Shown piece by piece: positions 17,543 through 27,026 of a stretch of 64,000 nt of DNA. Below the pieces are notes generated by a model. It saw only the letters and a program-made list of their open reading frames with translations, was not told where the DNA came from and did no database searches. This stretch comes from Sulfitobacter sp. HI0040 (GTDB lineage: Bacteria > Pseudomonadota > Alphaproteobacteria > Rhodobacterales > Rhodobacteraceae), in NCBI RefSeq assembly GCF_001634885.1, contig NZ_LWEX01000079.1, positions 396 through 64,395 on the forward strand, given 5' to 3'. Each line of letters starts with the position of its first letter. Position 1 is the stretch's first letter. A program made the position numbers and the translations under genes.

Positions 17543-18987
17543 TCCGCTGCCAGAGCCTTTTCGCGGCGGGTGGCCGAAGCATCCAGCGGGAACACCTTCG
17601 CAGGGTTAAGCAGCCACGCCGGATCGAAAACGTCTTTCACCGCCATCTGCGCCTCCAGATCGGCAGCATCGTATTGTACGTGCATGAGGTCCCTCTTCTC
17701 GATCCCGACCCCATGTTCCCCGGTGAGGCACCCGCCCGCTTCGACACAGAGCTTCAATATCTCTGACCCGAATTCTTCGCACAGCTCCAGATCGCCGGGC
17801 TTGTTCGCATCGAACAGGATCAGGGGATGCATGTTCCCGTCGCCCGCGTGGAAAACGTTGCCCACCTTCAGGCCATAGCTTTTCGACATCTCGCCGATCC
17901 TCCGCAGCACCATGGGCAGCGCCGAAACCGGGATCGTCCCATCGAGGCACATGTAATCGTTGATCTGCCCCATGGCGCCGAAAGCGGACTTTCGGCCAAG
18001 CCAGATCTTGGCGCTTTCCTCCGCCGAGGTGCTTTCCCGCAACTCGACCGGATTGTGGCCCCGGGCAATCTCAGTGATCAGGGAAAGCTGGTGATCGATC
18101 TCGGCATCCGATCCCTCCACCTCCACGATGAGCAGCGCCTCGCACATGGGATAGCCTGCATGGGCGAAGGCTTCGGTGGCTTCGATGCAGGGGCGATCCA
18201 TGAACTCGATTGCGACGGGCAGAACCCCCGCGCGGATGATGTCGCTGACGCAGGCACCCGCAACTTCGTTATCGTCGAAACCAATCAGTACCGGGCGCGC
18301 GCCTTCAGGCTTCGGCAGGATGCGCAGGGTTGCCTCCGTCACGATGCCCAACTGCCCTTCGGACCCGCAGACAAGCCCCAGCAGGTCGAGACCGCCGGCA
18401 TCCATGTAAGGGCCGCCGATATCGATAATCTCGCCGTCCATCAGCACCATCCGAACCCCGAGCAGGTTATTGGTGGTGACACCGTATTTCAGGCAATGCG
18501 CCCCGCCCGAATTCATCGCGATATTACCCGCGATGGCGCAGGCCAACTGGCTTGAGGGGTCGGGCGCGTAGAAGAAGCCTTCTTCCTCCACCGCGCCGGT
18601 CACCGACAGGTTGGTTCGCCCGGTCTGCACCCGCACGAATCGGTTGTCGTAATCGGTTTCGAGCACTTCGTTCATGCGCGAAACACCGAGGATCACGCAA
18701 TCGGCCGTGGGAAGCGCGCCACCGGCCAGCGAGGTCCCTGAACCGCGCGGAACCACCGGAACGCCCTCTTCCGAGCAGATGCGCAGGACGTCGGAAACCT
18801 CTTCCGTGGTGGCGGGCAAGACCGCCAGCATGGGCGGGCACTTATAGGCGGTGAGCGCGTCGCATTCGTAGGCCTTGGTTTCGCGGGGGTCTTCGATGAC
18901 GGCATCGGCGGGCAGAACCTTGCGCAGCCGGTCGGCCACGCGCGCCTTGCGCGCCAGCACGCCAGCGTCGGGTACGGGCATTTCCAT
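17539..18987 (-). CDS. glcD: Glycolate oxidase subunit GlcD
   Basis: Catalytic FAD subunit of glycolate dehydrogenase. 482 residues. FAD-binding motifs are VVPRGSGTSLAGGALP, ACAIAGNIAMNSGGAHCLKYG and EGQLGIVTEATL. In the C-terminal half, HAGDGNMHPLILFD and the Glu-His pair in CLTGEHGVGIEKRD belong to the metal and active-site region of the FAD-oxidase C family. It is the first gene of glcDEF. SD GGAGG is 6 nt from the ATG. A palindromic operator-like site lies directly upstream. Confidence 0.95.
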   Translation of the reverse strand: MEMPVPDAGVLARKARVADRLRKVLPADAVIEDPRETKAYECDALTAYKCPPMLAVLPATTEEVSDVLRICSEEGVPVVPRGSGTSLAGGALPTADCVILGVSRMNEVLETDYDNRFVRVQTGRTNLSVTGAVEEEGFFYAPDPSSQLACAIAGNIAMNSGGAHCLKYGVTTNNLLGVRMVLMDGEIIDIGGPYMDAGGLDLLGLVCGSEGQLGIVTEATLRILPKPEGARPVLIGFDDNEVAGACVSDIIRAGVLPVAIEFMDRPCIEATEAFAHAGYPMCEALLIVEVEGSDAEIDHQLSLITEIARGHNPVELRESTSAEESAKIWLGRKSAFGAMGQINDYMCLDGTIPVSALPMVLRRIGEMSKSYGLKVGNVFHAGDGNMHPLILFDANKPGDLELCEEFGSEILKLCVEAGGCLTGEHGVGIEKRDLMHVQYDAADLEAQMAVKDVFDPAWLLNPAKVFPLDASATRREKALAAE

Positions 18988-19000
18988 GAGCGCCTCCTGT

Positions 19001-19021
19001 TTGGTAAAGTAATATTACCAA
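19001..19021. promoter_or_regulatory. Candidate operator of glcDEF (TTGGTAA-N7-TTACCAA)
   Basis: Perfect 7-bp inverted repeat with a 7-nt spacer, ending 14 nt upstream of the glcD ATG and adjoining the SD. TTGGT...ACCAA sites are typical of FadR-type GntR regulators such as GlcC, LldR and PdhR. No regulator gene of that type is in the window, so the assignment is by resemblance. Confidence 0.5.
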
Positions 19022-19129
19022 TTCACCCATTTGGCAAGAGTGAGGACGTATCGACACAGGTGGCGACGGCTGGGTGGAACCCTATTGGAATGCTCTGGGT
19101 TGAACTTATATACCCTTTGCGTAACCAAG

Positions 19130-19498
19130 ATGGTGATCCCAGTGTACAGATTCATCGCAGCCTTGCTGATCACTTTCTCAGCCTTCCCCGCTCTCGCGGA
19201 CGAACCCGTGATCGAGCAAGTCACCGTTTCCCGTGACGGGGACTTGTGGACATTCGATGTGACCATCAGCCACCCTGATTCCGGATGGGATCATTATGCC
19301 GATGCCTGGCGGATCCTGGATGAAAACGGGCGGTCCTTTGGCCAGCGCGATCTTGCCCATCCGCATATCGAGGAACAGCCGTTCACACGATCCCTGTCAG
19401 GCGTAACCATCCCGTCCGAGGTCAGAAGCGTGATCATTCAGGCGCATGACACCGTATCCGGATGGTCCGGCGCCGCCCGGCGGATAGACCTGAAATAA
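19130..19498 (+). CDS. Small secreted protein of unknown function
   Basis: 122 residues starting at ATG 19130. Sec signal YRFIAALLITFSAFPALA, cleaved before DEPVIEQ. The mature part alternates beta-strand-like segments (VTVSRDGDLWTFDVTISHPDSGWDHYADAWRILDENG) and ends VRSVIIQAHDTVSGWSG, suggesting a single beta-sandwich domain exported to the periplasm. Similar short proteins occur in roseobacters without assigned function. It stops 1 nt before the convergent rlmH stop. Confidence 0.75.
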   Translation: MVIPVYRFIAALLITFSAFPALADEPVIEQVTVSRDGDLWTFDVTISHPDSGWDHYADAWRILDENGRSFGQRDLAHPHIEEQPFTRSLSGVTIPSEVRSVIIQAHDTVSGWSGAARRIDLK

Positions 19499-19499
19499 C

Positions 19500-19967
19500 T
19501 CAGACCCTGTGATAAGGGCCGCCCGAGAGGATCGAGGCGGCCCGATACAACTGCTCCGCCAGCATGACGCGGGCCAGTACATGCGGCCAGACCATTTTAC
19601 CGAATGAAAGCAGATGGTCGGCACCTGCGCGAAATGACGGCTCCAGCCCGTCAGCACCCCCGATGACGAAAACAAGATCGCCCTGTGCGGCATCGCGCCA
19701 CCGGCCCAACCGGTCGGCGAAAGCGGGCGAGGTTTCGACCTTGCCCCGCTCATCAAGTGCGCAGATCACGGCACCGTTGGGGAGGGCTTTTTGCAGCAGA
19801 GCAGCCTCTTCGGCCATTCCGCCCTTCTTGGCTTCCACTTCGATGACATTGACAGGCCCCAGACCTACCCCACGCCCGGTCCTGTCGAACCGGGCCAGGT
19901 AGTCGTCAATGAGTGTCTTTTCGGGTCCGCGGCGGATCCGTCCCACCGCAAGCAGGTGCACACGCAA
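19500..19967 (-). CDS. rlmH: 23S rRNA pseudouridine-1915 N3-methyltransferase RlmH
   Basis: SPOUT-class methyltransferase acting on the 70S ribosome at helix 69. 155 residues, exactly the family length when translation begins at TTG 19967 (LRVHLLAVGRI...). The knotted SAM site shows FVIGGADGL and the C-terminal LSFGKMVWPHVLARVMLAEQLYRAASI, with terminal GPYHRV. Longer in-frame starts add an unrelated Arg/Cys-rich stretch. It lies 10 nt after rsfS, the usual rsfS-rlmH pair. Confidence 0.95.
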   Translation of the reverse strand: MRVHLLAVGRIRRGPEKTLIDDYLARFDRTGRGVGLGPVNVIEVEAKKGGMAEEAALLQKALPNGAVICALDERGKVETSPAFADRLGRWRDAAQGDLVFVIGGADGLEPSFRAGADHLLSFGKMVWPHVLARVMLAEQLYRAASILSGGPYHRV

Positions 19968-19977
19968 GGTTGAAACG

Positions 19978-20346
19978 TCAGCCCTGCAGCGCCGCCGGGT
20001 CCCCGTTGGACTGCCACATCTTTTCCAACTGGTAGAATTCGCGCACTTCGGGGCGGAACACATGGACGATCACATCGCCCGTGTCGATCAGCACCCAATC
20101 GCCGATGTCCTTGCCTTCCATACGGGCTGTGCGGCCGAACTCGTCCTTCACCTTCTGAACGAGCTTTTCGGCGATGGAGGCCACCTGCCGGGACGAACGG
20201 CCCGAGCAGATCACCATATGATCGCCAATAGCCGTCTTGCCGCGCAGATCGATCTGCACGATGTCTTCGGCTTTGTCTTCATCGAGGGATTTGAGGATAG
20301 CGGCCAGCAGAGCATCGCTCGCGGCCTGATCGCCAGCGGTCGCCAT
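19978..20346 (-). CDS. rsfS: Ribosome silencing factor RsfS
   Basis: Binds ribosomal protein uL14 and blocks subunit joining when nutrients are scarce. 122 residues. Core motifs are AEDIVQIDLRGKTAIGDHMVICSGRSSRQV, EGKDIGDWVLIDTGDVIVHVF and PEVREFYQLEKMW at the C-terminus. The ATG at 20346 has no good SD of its own, but it overlaps the stop of an 18-codon leader reading frame that has a strong SD (TGATG junction), suggesting translational coupling. Downstream partner is rlmH. Confidence 0.95.
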   Translation of the reverse strand: MATAGDQAASDALLAAILKSLDEDKAEDIVQIDLRGKTAIGDHMVICSGRSSRQVASIAEKLVQKVKDEFGRTARMEGKDIGDWVLIDTGDVIVHVFRPEVREFYQLEKMWQSNGDPAALQG

Positions 20347-20402
20347 CAGCGCCGCACCGGGTTTCGCAGGCTGGCCTGCGACAGCTTGGATTGACAGGAC
20401 AT
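20346..20402 (-). CDS. Possible 18-residue leader peptide overlapping rsfS
   Basis: Short frame MSCQSKLSQASLRNPVRR preceded by AAAAAGGAGG three nucleotides from its ATG, the best SD in this neighbourhood. Its TGA overlaps the rsfS ATG (TGATG), so ribosomes finishing it could reinitiate on rsfS, which lacks a clear SD. The alternative is that the SD belongs to a misread start and the peptide is meaningless. No homology is recognised; this is inferred from signals only. Confidence 0.4.
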   Translation of the reverse strand: MSCQSKLSQASLRNPVRR

Positions 20403-20501
20403 CGTCCTCCTTTTTGCGCGCCGCCAGATCCCCGGCGCTGGGATCACAACCAAGTTAGCAACGGCCGGGGGGCATTTCAATGACGCGCAGCGGCAATCTG
20501 C

Positions 20502-21176
20502 CTACCACCCTTCTTCCGTTATGATATTGTCCGCTTCCGCACCAAGCGCTTTCAGACTGTCGCGCACATCGTCGACGAACCCCTCGGGCCCGCAGATGTA
20601 GAAAATCTTACCCTCGAAATCCTGGACGTGCTTCTGCAGAAACTTACGGTCGATCCGACCTTGCGCAAAATCGCTGCTCTCTTCATCGGTGACGGTGAAG
20701 ACCGGGTTCAATCCATCCATCCGCTCCCATTCTTCCTTCAGAATGATATCGGCCTCGGTCTTGTTGGAATAGAGCAGCCGGCTCCCGCTCAGGGCATCGT
20801 CCCGGGACCGACGGCGCAGGATGGAGATGAACGGCGTCACCCCCGCACCCGCCGCGATGAATACCCCCGGCCCGTGGTCGGTGATCGCGCCGAAAGGGTC
20901 AGTCATCAGCATATGATCGCCTTCGGACAGATCGGGCAGCCGCTTGGTGACACCGTCGTGGTCCGGATAGCTCTTGATCACGAACTCGAGGATCGTGTCC
21001 TCGGGCTGGGAAGTGAAGGTAAAGGGCCGGTCTTCGTCGCGCCAGCCTTCCCGGTCCAGCATGAGCGCCGCCGCCTGCCCCGGCTCGAAGTCAATCCCCT
21101 CCGGCCGGTCGAAGACGTAGTGGTTCGTGTCATGGGTAACCGGCGCAAGCGCCTTGAGGGTGAGCTTATGGGGCAT
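20502..21176 (-). CDS. Flavodoxin/ferredoxin reductase-like FAD-NAD(P) oxidoreductase
   Basis: Ferredoxin-NADP reductase-fold protein without a fused ferredoxin domain. 224 residues. The FAD-binding beta-barrel occupies residues ~1-95, with DRPFTFTSQPEDTILEFVIKSYP (the R-x-Y/F-T/S motif that holds flavin). The NAD(P) domain follows, with IAAGAGVTPFISILRR and the C-terminal FYICGPEGFVDDV (the CGP motif). It probably passes electrons between NAD(P)H and a flavodoxin or ferredoxin; the partner is unknown. It is followed on the same strand by rsfS after about 155 nt. Confidence 0.85.
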   Translation of the reverse strand: MPHKLTLKALAPVTHDTNHYVFDRPEGIDFEPGQAAALMLDREGWRDEDRPFTFTSQPEDTILEFVIKSYPDHDGVTKRLPDLSEGDHMLMTDPFGAITDHGPGVFIAAGAGVTPFISILRRRSRDDALSGSRLLYSNKTEADIILKEEWERMDGLNPVFTVTDEESSDFAQGRIDRKFLQKHVQDFEGKIFYICGPEGFVDDVRDSLKALGAEADNIITEEGW

Positions 21177-21197
21177 TTATCAGGTCTCCTTTGCCAC

Positions 21198-22604
21198 TCA
21201 ACCTGTAGAAGAGCCCCCGGTTCCGGCTACTGGGCCCTCCTCCGGGGCTTGCCGATCCCCGGAATCGCCGCGGCGACCGCGTGACAGCGCGAGCTTGCTG
21301 TCCTCCAGCATCAGCACTTCGCGCTGCGGGAAGGGGATGGAGATGCCGTTTTCCTTGAAGGTGTCCCAAAGCGCCAGATAGACGTTGCCGCGAATGTTGG
21401 TCAGACCCCCCGTGGGGTCCCTGATCCAGAACCGCAGGATGTAGTCGACGCTGCTGTCGCCGAAGCCGACGATATGGCAGACCGGCGCCTTGAAGCTGAG
21501 CACCCGGTCCACCCCCTTCGCCGCGTCGATGGCGAGTTGGCGCACCTTGTGCGGATCGTCCGAATAGGCGGTGCCGAAATATATGTCCAACCGGACGAAT
21601 TCGTTCGAGTGGGACCAGTTGACCACCTGCCCGGTGATCAGATCTTCGTTCGGGATGAGGTATTCCTTCCCGTCACGGGTGACCACGCTGGCATAGCGCG
21701 CGCCCAGCGTTTGTATCCAGCCGAAGGTCTCGCCGAGGCTGATGACATCCCCGGGCTTGATCGACTTGTCGAGCAGGATGATGACCCCGGAAACAAGGTT
21801 CGATACGACCTTCTGCAGGCCGAAACCGAGACCGACACCGATGGCGCCCGACAGCACGGCGAGCCCCGTCAGGTCGATACCGACAGCCCGCACCCCCATG
21901 AAGAACGCGAATCCGTAGAGGAAGATCTGCAATCCCTTGACCGCGAGAACCTGCATCGAGGGGCTGATGTCCTGGTTTTTGCGGATGCTGGTGGCCGTTG
22001 CGGTGCTGATGACCCGCGCGAGGGTGAAGAGCACCCCGATCACCACAAGCGCCACGATCAGGTCGAGCACCGAAAAGCGGAAATCACCGATCGAAAGCGC
22101 CAGCCGGTCCAGAAATGCAGAAACCTCGTCGGCCACCGACAGCAGGTAGAGCGTGGCGTAGATCCACAGGCTCCATGTGACGACCCTGCGCAGCGGCGGA
22201 TTGCGCACCAGCCGGGCCGCGAAGGCGATGCTGACATAGACGGTCGCCAAGGTCGCCGCGATCCCCACGAGGTAGGAGCGCGACGGCCATGTGACGTTCT
22301 GCATCACGACATAGACAGCCCATGCCATAAGCGCGAAACAGATCAGCCCGAGGCGGCGCTTGATCTGGACGATGACCCGGAGTTTCCACCGCTCCCACCC
22401 CTCGCGGGACTGGACGTAGCGGCGCAGGACGTTGCCCAGAACCCGGTGCATGAGCCATGCCAAGGCAACCAGCACCACAAGGATGAGGATCTGGTTCTGT
22501 CGCCAGCCGGGCGTCAGAAGTCCTTCGGAGAAGTTGATCGTGGTATCGAAGATGCCGCGGAATGCATCCAGAAATTCCGCGAAAGGATCGCCCTGCTGGT
22601 CCAT
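21198..22604 (-). CDS. MscS-family mechanosensitive ion channel
   Basis: Inner-membrane channel that releases solutes on hypo-osmotic shock. 468 residues from ATG 22604 (SD AAGGAC upstream). Six or so hydrophobic helices precede the MscS pore helix and the signature GVGLGFGLQKVVSNLVSGVIILLDKSIKPGDVISLGETFGW around residues 270-310. The cytoplasmic vestibule domain follows (IPNEDLITGQVVNWSHSN...). The long N-terminus with extra helices places it in the larger MscS-like group rather than the minimal 286-residue MscS type. The tail is Arg/Gly/Ser-rich. Confidence 0.92.
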   Translation of the reverse strand: MDQQGDPFAEFLDAFRGIFDTTINFSEGLLTPGWRQNQILILVVLVALAWLMHRVLGNVLRRYVQSREGWERWKLRVIVQIKRRLGLICFALMAWAVYVVMQNVTWPSRSYLVGIAATLATVYVSIAFAARLVRNPPLRRVVTWSLWIYATLYLLSVADEVSAFLDRLALSIGDFRFSVLDLIVALVVIGVLFTLARVISTATATSIRKNQDISPSMQVLAVKGLQIFLYGFAFFMGVRAVGIDLTGLAVLSGAIGVGLGFGLQKVVSNLVSGVIILLDKSIKPGDVISLGETFGWIQTLGARYASVVTRDGKEYLIPNEDLITGQVVNWSHSNEFVRLDIYFGTAYSDDPHKVRQLAIDAAKGVDRVLSFKAPVCHIVGFGDSSVDYILRFWIRDPTGGLTNIRGNVYLALWDTFKENGISIPFPQREVLMLEDSKLALSRGRRGDSGDRQAPEEGPVAGTGGSSTG

Positions 22605-22699
22605 CGCCCGTCCTTTTCGTTGGAAAATGCCATGCCGCACAGGGCACCGCAACCCTAACGGCCTTGCAGGAACGTCCGCCAAAGGGTAATTCAGCGACC

Positions 22700-22786
22700 A
22701 TGACACTCGTGTTCGATCTGGACGACCGCGCGCGCCTGCGTGAACGCTTCTTTGGCGCGCGCCACGCCGTGCGGGCACAGGGCTGA
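22700..22786 (+). CDS. Possible 28-residue ORF upstream of leuC
   Basis: Frame MTLVFDLDDRARLRERFFGA... ending 56 nt before leuC. It has no clear SD and no recognised homologue. The amphipathic Arg-rich pattern looks protein-like, but the low coding evidence means it may be chance. It is recorded because it fills the leader region of the leu cluster. Confidence 0.2.
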   Translation: MTLVFDLDDRARLRERFFGARHAVRAQG

Positions 22787-22842
22787 GCCGCTTCGCACAT
22801 CCGACGCACACCTGAACCCTATTCATGACCGGGAGAGGACCG

Positions 22843-24245
<1,403 letters not shown>

Positions 24246-24246
<1 letters not shown>

Positions 24247-24851
24247 TGGAAAAGTTCGACACGCTGACAGGCATCGCCGCACCGATGCCGATGATCAACA
24301 TCGACACCGACATGATCATCCCCAAGCAGTTCCTGAAGACCATCAAGCGCGAAGGGCTTGGGGTGAACCTCTTCGACGAAATGCGCTATGACGACAACGG
24401 AAACGAGATCCCGGACTTCGTCCTGAACAAGCCGCAGTACCGGGATGCCGAGATACTCGTGGCCGGGGACAACTTCGGCTGCGGATCGTCACGCGAACAC
24501 GCGCCATGGGCGATCAAGGATTTCGGCATCCGCTGCGTCATCGCGCCCAGCTTTGCGGACATTTTCTACAACAACTGCTTCAAGAACGGCATCCTGCCCA
24601 TCGCGCTGCCGCAGGAGCAGGTCGATGTGCTGATGAAAGACGCCGAAAAAGGCGCCAACGCCCGGATGACGATCGACCTCGAAGCGCAGACGGTCACCAC
24701 CTCGGACGGTGAGACGTTTTCGTTCGAGATCGATTCGTTCAAGAAGCACTGCCTGATGAATGGCTTGGACGATATCGGCCTGACGATGGAAAAGGCGGCA
24801 TCGATCGAAAGCTTCGAGGCCTCCGCCTCCCAGTCCCGTCCCTGGGTCTGA
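24246..24851 (+). CDS. leuD: 3-isopropylmalate dehydratase small subunit
   Basis: Swivelling domain partner of LeuC. 201 residues, normal for the proteobacterial form. Visible motifs are [16 protein letters not shown] near the N-terminus and [42 protein letters not shown], which closes the active site over the cluster. Translation is coupled to leuC by TAATG overlap. After the stop, 282 nt separate it from the next gene. Confidence 0.97.
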
Positions 24852-24877
24852 TCAAGGCACTGCCGTTAAGAAATAAC

Positions 24878-24904
24878 TTGTGGGTGCCGGTGACGGCCCC
24901 ACAA
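24878..24904 (+). other. Hairpin after leuD
   Basis: TTGTGGG pairs with CCCACAA, with an inner CCG/CGG helix and GTGA loop, 27 nt after the leuD stop. There is no T run, so termination is uncertain; it could be a processing or stability element. The rest of 24905-25133 shows no gene or clear signal beyond the RBS-like GGGTGGA at its end. Confidence 0.35.
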
Positions 24905-25133
24905 AATGTTGCGACCCCGCAACCACCCCTCCCCGAATAGATGCAAGAACGCCGCACCGAGGCATGCAAATCGCCCCGCTGCATGGCATCGGCCGCCCAA
25001 CGTCTTGAGACATGGGGGAAATGAAGGCACAATTTGGGCAATAATGAGGCAAGCTCCTATACCAATGGGAGCATCAAGTTGGAACAAGACTGCGGCAAAG
25101 TACCGTGGCTGGCCAGTTTGAAAGGGTGGAACT

Positions 25134-25970
25134 TTGATCGGACGAATGACAGGCGCTGCGACGCGCGGTTTCCTTGTGGCGTTGCTCATCGCAACCCCTG
25201 CACTATTGCTTCCCGGCGTAGCGGCGGACAGCAGCCAGATCACGGTCCTCGTGGCGCTGCTCGCCTTTTCGCTGACTTTTGTCGAGTACAACTCGAATTT
25301 CCCCAGCATCGTAGAATTCCGCGATGCTGCGCCGTTCAACCGGCTGCGGTTCCTGACGCTGTTCTTCACGGTCTTTCTGCTGGCAGTGCTGCAAAAGGGG
25401 CTGAGCGAACCGACCCTGCTGACCGCTGGGCTGACCTCACTGGGAACGATCCTCGGCAATACGCTCGATTTTCCGTATTCCCCCGTGCGCCTCATCGTTC
25501 TGATGCTGCCTGAAGACGCGGATGCCGATCTGGTCGCCCTGATTCGCACCTCCGCCGGTTTTGCCTATCTCATCTCGCTTCTGGCGATGGGGGTCTTCGT
25601 CGTGCTGGTACGGTTCCTTGGCTGGCCGGTGCGCAACGGCGCCTTCAACGTCTGGGTCAACCTGCCGCTTTTCGACCCCACCGCGGGCGGTGACGTGATG
25701 CACAGGCTGCAAAGGGATGCCCGGATCAACATCGCCCTTGGGTTCCTGCTGCCCTTCGTGATCCCCGCCGTAGTCAAGGGCACCTCTGATCTGATAATAC
25801 CGATCACGCTGCAGACACCGCAGACCCTGATCTGGACGATAAGCGCATGGGCCTTTCTTCCCGCCAGCATGATCATGCGCGGCATTGCCCTGAACCGGGT
25901 GGCAGAACTCATCCAGGACAAGCGCCGGCGCGCCTATGCAGACGCGCAGGATACCTTGCAGGCCGCCTGA
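25134..25970 (+). CDS. Multispanning membrane protein of unknown function in the leu cluster
   Basis: 278 residues from TTG 25134 (GGGTGGA three nucleotides upstream); ATG 25146 is an alternative. About six hydrophobic segments are visible, among them FLVALLIATPALLLPG, LLAFSLTFVEYNS, FLTLFFTVFLLAVL, GFAYLISLLAMGVFVVLVRFLGW and FLLPFVIPAVV. Between helices lie charged loops with an FNVWVNLPLFDPTAGGDV segment. I recognise no named family. It overlaps the downstream hydrolase gene by 4 nt (CTGA), so the two are translationally coupled and probably act together. Its place between leuD and leuB gives no obvious leucine-related role. Confidence 0.75.
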   Translation: MIGRMTGAATRGFLVALLIATPALLLPGVAADSSQITVLVALLAFSLTFVEYNSNFPSIVEFRDAAPFNRLRFLTLFFTVFLLAVLQKGLSEPTLLTAGLTSLGTILGNTLDFPYSPVRLIVLMLPEDADADLVALIRTSAGFAYLISLLAMGVFVVLVRFLGWPVRNGAFNVWVNLPLFDPTAGGDVMHRLQRDARINIALGFLLPFVIPAVVKGTSDLIIPITLQTPQTLIWTISAWAFLPASMIMRGIALNRVAELIQDKRRRAYADAQDTLQAA

Positions 25971-26962
25971 CGGTCGCCCTTGCGACGCTCTGGTTATGGG
26001 CGGCACTGCCCGCTGCGGCGGAACCGCTTCGAATCGCCACCTACAATACCGAGCTTTCGCGCGCGGGCCCCGGGCTTTTGCTGCGCGACATCCAGCGGGG
26101 CGGTGATGCTCAAGTAGATGCTGCCATCGGGGTCATCGCCGCCGCCGCGCCGGATGTGCTGGTTCTTCAGGGCATCGACTATGATTTGGAGCGTGCCGCA
26201 TTGCACGCGCTCGCCGAGGCGATTGTCAAAGGGGGCGGGCCTGATTACCCACACCGCTTCGCCCTCCCCTCGAACGCGGGCCTTGCCACGGATTTCGACC
26301 TCGACGGAGATGGAAGGAAAGGCGGCCCGGGCGATGCGCAGGGCTACGGTGAATTTTTCGGGGCGGACGCGATGGCGATCCTTTCGCGCCATCCGGTGAT
26401 TGCGGAACAGCTGCGGGACTTCTCCGCGCTTCGCTGGGTGGACCTGCCGGGGGGAATCCCGCCAAAGGTCGACGGCACCCCCTTCCCCTCCACCGCAGCG
26501 CTCGACATACAGCGACTTTCCTCTCGCGGACATTGGGTGGTACCGATCGAGGTGCCACACTTCGGGCGGATCGACCTGCTGACCTTCCATGCAGCGCCCC
26601 CCGTTTTCGACGGGCCGGAAGACCGCAACGGACGCCGGAACCATGATGAAATCCGATTCTGGAACCTGCTTCTGGATGGTGAATTCGGCCCGCCACCCCA
26701 TGAACGCTTCATCCTGCTTGGGGATGCAAACCTCGATCCGCACCGCGGAGCGGGCCGCCGGGCCGCCATCGCGGCGCTTCTTGCCCATCCGGCCATGCAG
26801 GACCCGATGTCAGATATCCCGACCGTTACATGGGACCAGACCGGCCCCATGCGCGTGGACTACCTGTTGCCTTCCAAGGCGCTCACCGTGCTGCGGACAG
26901 GCCAGAAATCGAACACCGCAGCGAGCCGCCACGCCCTGATCTGGGCGGACCTGACCCGCTAG
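25967..26962 (+). CDS. Secreted endonuclease/exonuclease/phosphatase-family protein
   Basis: Exported DNase-I-fold hydrolase. 331 residues if translation starts at CTG 25967, which overlaps the upstream stop as CTGA and gives a clean signal peptide ([20 protein letters not shown]). The only ATG in frame, 25847, would place a 40-residue hydrophilic peptide in front and bury the signal. EEP motifs are [39 protein letters not shown] and the final [10 protein letters not shown] with the catalytic His. The Q in VLQGID replaces the usual Glu of L-Q-E. Substrate (phosphodiester or phosphate ester) unknown. It precedes leuB by 64 nt. Confidence 0.82.
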   Translation: MTVALATLWLWAALPAAAEPLRIATYNTELSRAGPGLLLRDIQRGGDAQVDAAIGVIAAAAPDVLVLQGIDYDLERAALHALAEAIVKGGGPDYPHRFALPSNAGLATDFDLDGDGRKGGPGDAQGYGEFFGADAMAILSRHPVIAEQLRDFSALRWVDLPGGIPPKVDGTPFPSTAALDIQRLSSRGHWVVPIEVPHFGRIDLLTFHAAPPVFDGPEDRNGRRNHDEIRFWNLLLDGEFGPPPHERFILLGDANLDPHRGAGRRAAIAALLAHPAMQDPMSDIPTVTWDQTGPMRVDYLLPSKALTVLRTGQKSNTAASRHALIWADLTR

Positions 26963-27026
26963 CGTTCTTGACCCTCTCGGGCGCGCGCGATACGCCGCTA
27001 TCGACATCAGATCAGGAGAGAATTCG

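Noticed and set aside
21474-22658. 394-codon plus-strand frame opposite the MscS gene
   Set aside because: A charge-rich shadow of the channel gene, with no RBS or domain.
25034-25513. Plus-strand frame overlapping the 5' part of the unknown membrane protein
   Set aside because: Its product is irregular and rich in Arg/Cys. The overlapping frame at 25134 has clear membrane helices and coupling to the next gene.
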